Origin: Fen-1245 sp963835535
GTDB lineage: Bacteria; Gemmatimonadota; Gemmatimonadetes; Gemmatimonadales; JACORV01
Direction: 5' to 3'
DNA length: 64,000 nt
NCBI GenBank assembly: GCA_963835535.1
Contig: CAWIFL010000002.1
Coordinates: forward strand, 248,001-312,000
Below are positions 1 through 10,315 of the stretch, piece by piece. A program made the position numbers and the translations under genes. How positions within the stretch are numbered: the stretch's first letter is position 1; every line of letters begins with the position of its first letter. Under the pieces are notes generated by a model. That model was given only the letters and a program-made list of their open reading frames with translations. It did no database searches and had not been told where the DNA came from.

Positions 1-177
<177 letters not shown>

Positions 178-303
178 GGAGTGCCGAGTAGACCGCCGGC
201 AGCAGGGCGGCCGAAAGGCCTCTTGAGTCGCCCACCTGAGTTTCGCACTTCTCCGATTTCGTTTCCTTGAATGTGCCCGGGACCGCCGGTCGGGTCCGGG
301 GCC

Positions 304-316
304 GCTCTTTGACAAT
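304..316 (+). promoter_or_regulatory. boxA-like antitermination element
   Basis: GCTCTTTGACAAT closely resembles the rRNA leader/spacer boxA (TGCTCTTTAACAAT in E. coli), the NusB/NusE binding site that suppresses premature termination in rRNA operons. It sits about 55 nt before the 23S 5' end, the expected place. Confidence 0.7.
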
Positions 317-352
317 CGAAGCCAGGTGACGTGGTGTTAATGGAATCCAGCC
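317..352 (+). other. 5' arm of the pre-23S processing stem
   Basis: Segments 317-323 (CGAAGCC), 326-334 (GTGACGTGG) and 341-352 (TGGAATCCAGCC) are exact reverse complements of 3394-3400, 3383-3391 and 3370-3381 beyond the 23S 3' end. Together they form an interrupted helix of about 28 bp enclosing the whole 23S. By analogy with other bacteria this is the RNase III cleavage stem. Confidence 0.8.
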
Positions 353-371
353 GATGTAAACTCGAGTAATG

Positions 372-3352
<2,981 letters not shown>

Positions 3353-3474
3353 TCTTCCTGTTGTTCGTTGGCTGGATTCCAGCCACGTCACTCGGCTTCG
3401 ACGGTTGCCGACCGAGATGCATGTTCCGCAAGGCGGTTGCATGCAACTTGCCGTCTGGCAACCGGCCTAGTTTT
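3353..3474 (+). other. 23S-5S spacer with the 3' arm of the 23S processing stem
   Basis: This is about 120 nt with no gene. Bases 3370-3400 pair with 317-352 to close the pre-23S stem. Nothing else is recognisable. Confidence 0.7.
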
Positions 3475-3592
3475 GGCTGGCGACTAGCGCGCCGGGGCCA
3501 CACCCGTTCCCATCCCGAACACGGCAGTTAAGCCCGGCAGCGTCGATGGTACTTCCGACGATCGTCGGTGGGAGAGTAGACCGCCGCCAGCC
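3475..3592 (+). rRNA. rrf: 5S ribosomal RNA
   Basis: This is a 118-nt RNA whose ends pair (GGCTGGCG at 3475-3482 with CGCCAGCC at 3585-3592, helix I). It carries the conserved loop sequence CCCATCCCGAACACGG in the first half. It is the last gene of the rRNA operon. Confidence 0.96.
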
Positions 3593-3601
3593 ATTCCCCT
3601 T

Positions 3602-3637
3602 CGAAAGCCCGTCCGGCGAACGCCGGGCGGGCTTTCG
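3602..3637 (+). terminator. Hairpin terminator of the rRNA operon
   Basis: CGAAAGCCCGTCCGGCG and CGCCGGGCGGGCTTTCG form a stem of about 17 bp with one mismatch around a 2-nt loop, 10 nt after 5S. The following T-tract is weak (TGTTCT). Such stable stems normally end rRNA operons. Confidence 0.75.
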
Positions 3638-3686
3638 TGTTCTGGCAACTGTTCTGGACACTGCCTCCTCCTCGTAACTATTCTCC

Positions 3687-4550
3687 ATGACCCGCTGCGG
3701 CATCGTGGCCTTCGCCGGCCTCCCCAACGCCGGCAAGTCCACGCTCCTCAACGCCCTCGTCGGCGAGCGGCTGGCGGCCGTCTCCCCCAAGCCGCAGACC
3801 ACCCGCGTGCCCGTGCGCGGCCTCGTCACCGACCAGACCACGCAGATCGTGCTCGTGGACCCCGCCGGCCTGATGGACCCGTCGTATCCGCTGCAGCACG
3901 CCATGCGGCACAGCGCGCTGGCCGAGATCCACGGCGCGGACCTCGTCGTGCACGTGCATCCGCTGCCGGACGCCCCGGCGCCGGAGCTCGGCGCGCTGCT
4001 CGGCGACGCGCGACCGATCTCGCGCAGCCTTCTGGTGTATAGCAAGGCGGATCTCGTGAGGGGTCCGCGGCCGGTCCTCGGCGACGCGCTCGCCGTGTCC
4101 GCGACGACCGGGGAAGGGCTCGACGGGCTGCTCGCGGCCCTCCGCGCGCGACTGCCCGAAGGTCCGTTCCTCTACGACCCGTCCGACGTCGGCACGCAGC
4201 CGCTGCGGTTCTTCGCCGCCGAGTACGTGCGGGAGGCCGCGTTCGCCCGGCTCGAGCAGGAGCTGCCGTACTGCGTCGCGGTGGAGCTGGACGCATTCCG
4301 GGAGGCGGAAGACCCGGTGTATATTCGCGCCACCCTCGCCGTCGAACGCGAGAGTCAGAAGCCGATCGTGCTCGGCAAAGGCGGGCGCACCATCAAGGCC
4401 ATCGGCATCGCGGCCCGCGAGCGGATCGAGGGCCTGCTGGGGCGGAAGGTGCGACTGGAGCTGTGGGTCACCGTGTGGCCCAGGTGGCGCCGCGACGCCG
4501 CCCGTCTCGCGCAACTCGGCTTGAACGTCCCACATCAGGAGCCGCGATGA
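3687..4550 (+). CDS. era: GTPase Era
   Basis: Era is a GTPase with a KH domain that binds the 3' end of 16S rRNA and assists 30S maturation. The product is 287 aa (family usually about 300). The N-terminal G domain has G1 GLPNAGKST (about residues 11-19), the switch PQTTR and G5 SATTG. The C-terminal KH domain contains the GKGG loop followed by TIKAIG (about 231-245). Two nucleotide-binding motifs deviate: G3 reads DPAG instead of DTPG, and G4 reads SKAD instead of NKxD. GTP hydrolysis or nucleotide specificity may therefore differ. It is the first protein gene after the rRNA operon and overlaps the next gene by 4 bp (ATGA). Confidence 0.88.
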   Translation: MTRCGIVAFAGLPNAGKSTLLNALVGERLAAVSPKPQTTRVPVRGLVTDQTTQIVLVDPAGLMDPSYPLQHAMRHSALAEIHGADLVVHVHPLPDAPAPELGALLGDARPISRSLLVYSKADLVRGPRPVLGDALAVSATTGEGLDGLLAALRARLPEGPFLYDPSDVGTQPLRFFAAEYVREAAFARLEQELPYCVAVELDAFREAEDPVYIRATLAVERESQKPIVLGKGGRTIKAIGIAARERIEGLLGRKVRLELWVTVWPRWRRDAARLAQLGLNVPHQEPR

Positions 4551-4717
4551 CCTTGCCCAAGGATCTGCTCGAGATCCTCGTGTGCCCCAAGTGCAAGGGC
4601 GACCTCGAGTACCGCACCGCGCCCGTCGAAGAGCTCGTCTGTCATGGTTGCCGGCTCCGCTACGCCGTGGACGACGGCATCCCGATCATGCTCATCGATG
4701 AGGCGAAGCCGCTGTAG
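4547..4717 (+). CDS. Trm112/UPF0434-like zinc-ribbon protein
   Basis: This is a 56-aa protein with two Cys pairs (CPKC about residue 13, CHGC about residue 33) and the ending DGIPIMLIDEA typical of the Trm112p-like/YcaR family. Eukaryotic Trm112 activates methyltransferases; the bacterial role is not settled. The ATG overlaps the era stop. The 3' end overlaps the next reading frame by 20 bp, so the three genes are probably co-transcribed. Confidence 0.85.
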   Translation: MTLPKDLLEILVCPKCKGDLEYRTAPVEELVCHGCRLRYAVDDGIPIMLIDEAKPL

Positions 4718-5711
4718 GGCGCGGCTCGGCGCCACCCTGGCCGCGCTTTTCATCGCCGCGGGCGGGTGGAGCGCCGTGCCCGCTGCCGCGCAGAACGTCT
4801 CCGCCGGCGTCGAGGGCGGCGCGTTCCTGCTCCTCCCGGTCGGCGCCAAGGCCACCGCGCTGGGCCAGGCGGCCACCGCCGACGGCGGGTCGTCGGAGGC
4901 GGTCTTCTGGAATCCCGCCGGGCTCGCGACGCTCGCCCGCGGCGAGTTCGCCCTGCATCACTACGACGCGTTCTTCGGCAGCGGTGACGCGGTCGTGATC
5001 GCCGTGCCGTCGTCCCGGTTCGGCACCTTCGCCTTCACGGCGTACCTCGTCAACTACGGCGACCTGGCCGTCACGCGCGCCGACCTCGGCCCGGAGCCGG
5101 TCGGGCAGATCAGCCCGCGCAACCTGGCCCTGATGGCGAGCTACGCCACCGACGTGGCGGGCGGCGTCGCGATCGGCCTCACCTACAAGCTCGTGCAGTT
5201 CCGGGTGGACTGCACGGGCGATTGCAGCGAGGTGCCGACGGCGACCGGAACCACCAACGCGGTGGACGTGGGCCTGCGCTACGACGCCTCCGGATGGCTG
5301 CCCGTCGTCTTCGGCGTGACCGTCCGCAACCTCGGGTTCCCGCTGCAGGTGAACAACCGCTCGCAGGAGGATCCGCTCCCGACGCGCGTGGTGGTGGGCG
5401 TGAGTGTGGCCGTGCTGCGGCCGAGCGCCGGGACGCAGGGGATCGATGCACGGGTCCTCGCCGATCTCCAGGGGACGGTGAACGAGGGCGCGGTCGAGCC
5501 GGTGACGCTGATCGGCGTCGAGTCGGGGGTGGGGGAGCTGGTACGGCTCCGGGCCGGCTACGCGTTCCTGAACTCGGACGCGCGGGGGCCGAGTCTGGGG
5601 TTCGGCGTGCGGTTCGGCAACATCGCGTTCGATCTCGCGAGCGTGTTCTCCGGCGCCGAGGCGGTCGGCGACAAGCAGCCGGTGCAGATCTCCTTCCGGG
5701 TGATCTTCTGA
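4698..5711 (+). CDS. PorV/PorQ-like outer-membrane beta-barrel protein
   Basis: About 337 aa. An N-terminal signal peptide (hydrophobic LGATLAALFIAAGG, cleavage likely after AAAQ) is followed by GAKATALGQAATA and FWNPAGLA. That pairing is typical of the PorV/PorQ family (FadL-like barrels; PorV is part of type 9 secretion in Bacteroidota). The C-terminus ends in alternating hydrophobic residues with a final Phe, as in OmpA/FadL-like barrels. The start at 4698 puts the signal peptide at the N-terminus; longer upstream frames do not. A type 9 role is not supported by other genes here, so treat it as a barrel of unknown cargo. Confidence 0.72.
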   Translation: MRRSRCRARLGATLAALFIAAGGWSAVPAAAQNVSAGVEGGAFLLLPVGAKATALGQAATADGGSSEAVFWNPAGLATLARGEFALHHYDAFFGSGDAVVIAVPSSRFGTFAFTAYLVNYGDLAVTRADLGPEPVGQISPRNLALMASYATDVAGGVAIGLTYKLVQFRVDCTGDCSEVPTATGTTNAVDVGLRYDASGWLPVVFGVTVRNLGFPLQVNNRSQEDPLPTRVVVGVSVAVLRPSAGTQGIDARVLADLQGTVNEGAVEPVTLIGVESGVGELVRLRAGYAFLNSDARGPSLGFGVRFGNIAFDLASVFSGAEAVGDKQPVQISFRVIF

Positions 5712-5712
5712 C

Positions 5713-6513
5713 GTGAGCGCGCGCCTCGTCCTGTGCGTGCTCCTGCTCGCGGCGCTCCCGGCGCTCTCCCGGGCGCAGCGGCCGGACTCCGCGCCGTCGG
5801 TGCTGCCGGCCCGGGAGCCGGTGTGGCGCCGCCCGTGGGTGCGGCCGCTGGCGTCGCTGGTCGTGCCGGGCTCCGGTCAGCTGCTCGGCGGACGCGACCG
5901 CGGGATGGTGTACCTCGCGGCCGAGGTCTGGTTCGCCGCGCGCGCCCTGGCGCTCTCGGGGCAGGGACGCAGGGAGCGGGATCAGTTCATCACCCTCGGG
6001 TTCGACGTCGCGCGCGCGCAGTTCACTCCGTACCGGCTCGACGCGCCGTGGGAGTATTACGAGGCGATGAGCCACTGGGTCGAGAGCGGGCACTACAGCC
6101 TGACCTCCGCGGGGCCCATTCAGCCCGAGACGGATACCCTGACCTACAACGGGGCGATGTGGCTGCTGGCGCGGCGCAACTACCTCACGAACCCCGATTC
6201 CATCCCGCCGCCGACCGACCCGGCCTACCAGGCGGCGCTCGCCTTTTACCGGCAGCGTGCGTTCGTCAATGCGCTCCGCTGGAGCTGGAGGGATGCGCAG
6301 CTCGAGATGGACGCCTACGCGCAGAAGATCCGGAACAGCGACAACGATTTCCGGTACGCCACGACCTACCTCGGCGCGATCGTCCTGAACCACCTGGCGA
6401 GCGCGGTGGACGCGTTCATCACCCTGCGCGTGGCGGGCGGCAGCATCCTGCCGCGCACCGGCGTTTCCGGGAACCCGCCGTCCTACTATCTGATCTGGAG
6501 CCGGCAGTTCTGA
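5713..6513 (+). CDS. Secreted/membrane protein, DUF5683-like
   Basis: This 266-aa protein has a cleavable signal peptide (LVLCVLLLAALPALSRA). The segment VVPGSGQLLGGRDRGMVYLA at about 52-71 resembles the DUF5683/'PGxGQ' class of small envelope proteins. A second hydrophobic stretch (YLGAIVLNHLASAVDAFITL) lies near residue 220. It starts with GTG 2 nt after the PorV-like gene and so is in the same operon. Function is unknown; an envelope role is inferred from the signal peptide and neighbour. Confidence 0.6.
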   Translation: MSARLVLCVLLLAALPALSRAQRPDSAPSVLPAREPVWRRPWVRPLASLVVPGSGQLLGGRDRGMVYLAAEVWFAARALALSGQGRRERDQFITLGFDVARAQFTPYRLDAPWEYYEAMSHWVESGHYSLTSAGPIQPETDTLTYNGAMWLLARRNYLTNPDSIPPPTDPAYQAALAFYRQRAFVNALRWSWRDAQLEMDAYAQKIRNSDNDFRYATTYLGAIVLNHLASAVDAFITLRVAGGSILPRTGVSGNPPSYYLIWSRQF

Positions 6514-6578
6514 GGGCGTGAGGGGCTGGGCAGGGAGGGGCCCGTGGACGATCGCGTCTCCCCAGCGCCACTCGAAAA

Positions 6579-6607
6579 TTGACACCCCCCCCCAAGGGGC
6601 CTATTTT
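6579..6607 (+). promoter_or_regulatory. Sigma70-type promoter with a C9 spacer tract
   Basis: TTGACA (6579-6584) is separated by exactly 17 nt from TATTTT (6602-6607), about 33 nt before the GTG of the receiver/GGDEF gene. Nine of the spacer bases are a continuous run of C (6585-6593). The -35 is a perfect consensus and the -10 matches at 4 of 6 positions. Confidence 0.7.
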
Positions 6608-6639
6608 GTTGTCTCCTCGCACGTTGCGAGCTGATACCG

Positions 6640-7605
6640 GTGCGGACGCGGCCCACGATCATCTTCTATTCGCCCGCGGCCCGACCGATGCCGAAGCTGG
6701 TATCGGCATGGATCGCCGGGAAGGGATTCCCGTCGATCGCGGTCGATGACGCCGCGCAGATCGAGCAGATGACCCTGCGAGCCCTCCCCGCGATGGTGCT
6801 GGTGGATGGCGACGGCGCACCGTCCGAGGGGCGCGCGCTGTGCCAGCGTCTGAAGGCGGATCCGTACACCGCCATCGTCCCGGTGGCGTTCCTGGTGGAT
6901 GATCACGGGGACGCGAACGTGCACGCGGCCTTCCGGGCGGGCGCCGACGAGGTCCTGACGCCGATCTTCGACCCGGAGGAGCAGCGCTCGCGGCTCGACG
7001 TCCTGCTGCTGCGGACCGAGCGGAACGTCAGCGTCCATCCGTCCACGCGGCTTCCGGGCACCAACGAGATCGAGCGCGAGATCAAGCTGTTCATGGACGC
7101 GGGCAACCCGTTCGCCGTCTGCTACGCGGACCTCGATCACTTCAAGGAGTTCAACGACCGCTACTCGTACTACGACGGCGACCGGGTCATCCTGCTGCTC
7201 TCGCGGATCCTGCACGACGTGGTGAAGGGTCTCTGCGGTCTCAGGGGCTTCGTGGGGCACATCGGCGGCGACGACTTCATCCTGGTGCTGCCGCTCGAGG
7301 ATGCCGCGCCGTGCTGCAGCGAGATCCTGACGGTGTTCGATACGCTGATCCCGTTCCAGTACTCGGAGCAGGACCGCCGGGCGGGATACTTCTTCGGAAA
7401 GGACCGGCGCGGGCAGCTGCACAAGGTGCCGTTCATGACGCTGTCCATCGGCATCGTGACGAACGAGCGCAGGCGCTTCACCCACCCCGCGCAGGTGAGC
7501 TCGCTCGCGACCGAGATGAAGAGCTACGCCAAGACGCTCCCAGGGTCGGTCTTCGTCTTCGACCGGCGCTCCGACCCCGATAAGGAAGAGGAATCCGGTA
7601 GATGA
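6640..7605 (+). CDS. Receiver-like domain plus variant GGDEF domain protein
   Basis: The product is 321 aa. Residues ~5-125 look like a response-regulator receiver (VLVDGDG, then GADEVLTP near 110), but the usual conserved Lys is not evident, so it may be a pseudo-receiver. Residues ~140-310 form a GGDEF-type domain with YADLDHFKEFNDRYSYYDGD and the active-site loop GGDDF, where GGDEF is canonical. The conserved metal-binding Asp is kept, but Glu to Asp in the signature makes cyclic-di-GMP synthesis uncertain. The strong promoter upstream and the 4-bp overlap with the next gene suggest a new transcription unit starts here. Confidence 0.75.
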   Translation: MRTRPTIIFYSPAARPMPKLVSAWIAGKGFPSIAVDDAAQIEQMTLRALPAMVLVDGDGAPSEGRALCQRLKADPYTAIVPVAFLVDDHGDANVHAAFRAGADEVLTPIFDPEEQRSRLDVLLLRTERNVSVHPSTRLPGTNEIEREIKLFMDAGNPFAVCYADLDHFKEFNDRYSYYDGDRVILLLSRILHDVVKGLCGLRGFVGHIGGDDFILVLPLEDAAPCCSEILTVFDTLIPFQYSEQDRRAGYFFGKDRRGQLHKVPFMTLSIGIVTNERRRFTHPAQVSSLATEMKSYAKTLPGSVFVFDRRSDPDKEEESGR

Positions 7606-8567
7606 ACGCGACCTGTCCGAGCTGTCAGACGGTCTTCCGCGTGGATCCGGCGAAGGTGCCGGCGGGCGGAGTGCGTGCCCGCTGCTCGGTGTGCCGCACG
7701 GTGTTCTCCGTCGGTGCCGCGGCGGCAGGGGCGCTCGCGGCGACTGCGCCGGCCCCGCTGAGCGCGGCGCGGCCTGCGGCTCCGCCGAGCCCGCCGCCGG
7801 CGCCCCCCGTGGCCGCGATGCCGCCCGCGGCGCCGCGGCTCTCGGTCCCCGCCGTGCCGCCGATGACGGCGCCGCCGCGGCCGGCCGCCCCGATGCCGAC
7901 GGCTCCGGCCGCGCCGTTCGCGCCGCCCGCCGCCGCCCCTCCGCCGCGGCCCGCCGCGCCGTTCGCGCCGCCCGCCGCCGCCCCTCCGCCGCGGCCCGCC
8001 GCGCCCGCGTTCGTGCCGCCGCCGCCGCCGGCCGCGCCGCCGCCCCCACCGCCCCAGGCGCCCCCGGCGCCCCCACCGCCCCCGGCGCCCGTGATGCGTC
8101 CGCCGGAGGCGCCTGCGCCGATGCCTGCGCCGCCGGCTGTCGAGGCGCCCGCGCCGCCGCCTCCGCCTCCTCCGCCCCCGCCCCCGCCCGTCGTCGAGGT
8201 GCCGGTCGCGCCGCCGCCCAGGGCGGAGCCGCCGACGCTCGTCACGCCGGCCATCCCGGTGGCCGAGCCCAGGCGCGGCACCATTCCGGGCACGCCGGGC
8301 CGGATCATCAACCCGTTCCTGGTACAGGACCCGTCGGTGAAGGCGCGCCGCCTCGCGCGGGCGCTCATCTCGGACATGATCTCCTACCACCCCGCCAAGC
8401 GCGCCCAGGGGCTGAAGGACGGCACGCTCAAGGACATCTTCCGCGAGGAGATCAAGAAGAGTTACGAAGAGTACGTGCTCCAGGTCGGTGAAGAGACCGC
8501 CAAGGGCACGTCGCACTTCAACGACGCCCTCAACGAGATCCTGGCCGGGGGGCAGAAGATCTTTTGA
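7602..8567 (+). CDS. MJ0042-type zinc-ribbon, proline-rich protein
   Basis: The 321-aa product has three parts. Residues 1-40 are a zinc ribbon (CPSCQTVFRV ... CSVCRTVFSV) of the MJ0042 class. Residues ~45-225 are an extreme Pro/Ala linker. Residues ~230-321 are a charged helical domain (LARALISDMISYHPAKRAQG) as seen in delta-proteobacterial and Gemmatimonadota gliding/regulatory adaptor proteins. Two perfect 45-bp tandem copies lie in the linker. Function is unknown; zinc ribbon plus long linker suggests a scaffolding or signalling adaptor. It overlaps the GGDEF gene start-to-stop, so a joint signalling role is plausible. Confidence 0.65.
   Translation: MNATCPSCQTVFRVDPAKVPAGGVRARCSVCRTVFSVGAAAAGALAATAPAPLSAARPAAPPSPPPAPPVAAMPPAAPRLSVPAVPPMTAPPRPAAPMPTAPAAPFAPPAAAPPPRPAAPFAPPAAAPPPRPAAPAFVPPPPPAAPPPPPPQAPPAPPPPPAPVMRPPEAPAPMPAPPAVEAPAPPPPPPPPPPPPVVEVPVAPPPRAEPPTLVTPAIPVAEPRRGTIPGTPGRIINPFLVQDPSVKARRLARALISDMISYHPAKRAQGLKDGTLKDIFREEIKKSYEEYVLQVGEETAKGTSHFNDALNEILAGGQKIF
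7911..8000 (+). repeat. Two perfect 45-bp tandem repeats in coding sequence
   Basis: 7911-7955 and 7956-8000 are identical and encode two copies of a 15-residue Pro/Ala unit (APFAPPAAAPPPRPA). Being in frame, gain or loss of a copy changes linker length without breaking the protein. Confidence 0.9.
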
Positions 8568-9160
8568 TGCGCATCCTGGCGCTCGCGATCGCGGCGTATC
8601 TCATCGGGTCGCTGCCGAGCGCGTTCGTGGTGGTCCGGCTGTCCCGGGGCACGGACCTGAGGGCCGTCGAAAGCGGGAGCGTCGGGGCGCTGAACGCCTT
8701 CCGCGCCACCGGCGCCGGCTGGATCGGCGTGGTCGTGCTCATCCTCGACGTCGGCAAAGGGGTCCTCGCCGTCGTGCTGGCGGGCGACGGGGCCGGCCTG
8801 GCGACCCTCGCGATGGTCAGCGCCCTTGCGGTCGCAGGCCACAACTGGCCGATCTGGCTGGGCGGCAAGGGAGGGAAGGGGCTCGCCACGGCCGCGGGCG
8901 CCCTCACGCTGGTCACCCCGCTCAGCGTGCCGCTCTGGTGTGTGCTCTGGGGTCTGGGGTACGTCGTCTCCGGCTACATCGCCTTCGGAACGATCGTCGC
9001 GACCGCGCTCCTGCCTGTGGCGCTCGGCATCTTCGCCGGGTGGGCCTACGGCCTCGTGGCGCTGCCGACGGCCCTCCTCGTCCTGGCCCGCCACCGCGAG
9101 AAGATGCGGCGCCTCCTGCTCGGCGCCGAGCCCAAACACTACTGGCGTGGCGGGGTGTAA
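8567..9160 (+). CDS. PlsY-like glycerol-3-phosphate acyltransferase paralogue
   Basis: About 197 aa with several membrane segments and PlsY landmarks: YLIGSLPSAFVV at the N-terminus, DVGKG near 60, and GHNWPIWLGGKGGKGLATAAG near 90-110. PlsY transfers the acyl group of acyl-phosphate to glycerol 3-phosphate. The substrate motif usually reading GSxNxGATN is here GSVGALNAFR, and the C-terminal Asn-His-Arg motif is replaced by ARHREKMRR. A canonical PlsY is encoded at 56259-56882, so this copy may have another acyl acceptor. ATG overlaps the preceding TGA. Confidence 0.72.
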   Translation: MRILALAIAAYLIGSLPSAFVVVRLSRGTDLRAVESGSVGALNAFRATGAGWIGVVVLILDVGKGVLAVVLAGDGAGLATLAMVSALAVAGHNWPIWLGGKGGKGLATAAGALTLVTPLSVPLWCVLWGLGYVVSGYIAFGTIVATALLPVALGIFAGWAYGLVALPTALLVLARHREKMRRLLLGAEPKHYWRGGV

Positions 9161-9204
9161 CCTCTTACCTTTCCTAGTGTTACTTAACTCCGAGTGGAAT
9201 TGGG

Positions 9205-10315
9205 ATGATCGCCACCGCAGTCCGTGACACGCTCCGCGACCTGGACAGCCGCCTCACCGAACTCAGGGGCTATCTTTGACGTCGAATCCAAGGTAGCCCG
9301 GCAAGCCGCCCTCGAAGCCGCGATGGCCAAGCCCGGCTTCTGGGACAACGCCGATTCCGCCCGCAAGACCGTCGAGGAAGTCAAAGCGCTCAACCGGTGG
9401 ACCCAGCCGTACCAGGAGATCCGGCGGCGGGTCGACCACGCGCGCGAGCTGGGCGAGCTGCTCGAGCACGAGTCGGACGCGGAGATCGAGCGCGAGCTGG
9501 AGACCGAGGCGGGGGATCTCTCGCGTGAGGTCGAGCAACTGGTGCTGCAGGCGATGCTGCAGGGGCCCGAGGACCAGCTCGACGCGCTGCTGACGATCCA
9601 TCCGGGCGCGGGCGGGACGGAGTCGCAGGACTGGGCCGAGATGCTGATGCGGATGTACCGCCGCTGGGCGGAGCGGAAGGGCTACACGGTGGACGTGCTC
9701 GACCTGCTGGCGGGCGAGGAGGCGGGGATCAAATCCGTCTCGATCGAAGTGAAGGGGCAGTACGCGTTCGGGTTCCTGAAGGCGGAGAAGGGCGTGCACC
9801 GGCTGGTGCGCATCTCGCCGTTCGACGCGCAGGCGCGGCGCCACACCTCGTTCGCTTCGGTCTTCGTCTACCCGCTGGTGGACGACACGATCGAGATCGA
9901 CCTCAGGGACGAGGACATCAAGATGGACGTGTTCCGCGCGTCGGGCGCCGGCGGGCAGCACGTGAACAAGACCTCGTCCGCCGTGCGGCTCACGCACCTG
10001 CCGACGGGGATCGTCGTCTCGTGCCAGCAGGAGCGCTCACAGCACAAGAACAAGGCGACGGCGATGAAGATGCTGAAGGCGGCGCTCTACCAGCGCGCCC
10101 TCGACGAGCAGGAAAAGAAGCGGCAGGTGATCGAGGCGACGAAGACGGACAACTCGTGGGGGAACCAGATCCGGTCGTACGTGTTCCAGCCCTATACGAT
10201 GGTGAACGACCACCGGACGGAGCTCAAGGTGGGCGACGTGCAGCGGGTGATGGACGGGGACATCGATCCGTTCATCGAGGCGTACCTCAAGCGGTTCGGG
10301 CGGACGGCCCGATGA
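9205..10315 (+). CDS. prfB: Peptide chain release factor 2 (programmed +1 frameshift)
   Basis: RF2 recognises UGA/UAA and triggers peptidyl-tRNA hydrolysis. The gene is read in two segments: ATG at 9205 to CTT at 9276, then a +1 shift over T9277 and continuation from GAC at 9278. The site is AGGGGC-TAT-CTT-TGA-C, matching the classic RF2 autoregulatory slip (internal SD-like AGGGG, CTT slippery codon, TGA stop). The combined product is about 369 aa. It has the SPF anticodon-mimic loop (RISPFDAQARR), and the catalytic GGQ (GAGGQHVNK) is intact. Low RF2 makes the ribosome pause at TGA and shift. lysS follows with a 4-bp overlap. Confidence 0.95.

Larger units (their letters stand above)
178..371 (+). 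other. 16S-23S internal transcribed spacer without tRNA genes
   Basis: This spacer is about 195 nt. No cloverleaf was found, so the tRNA-Ile/tRNA-Ala pair found in many bacterial spacers is absent. It contains a boxA-like antitermination element and the 5' arm of the 23S processing stem, both listed separately. Confidence 0.85.
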
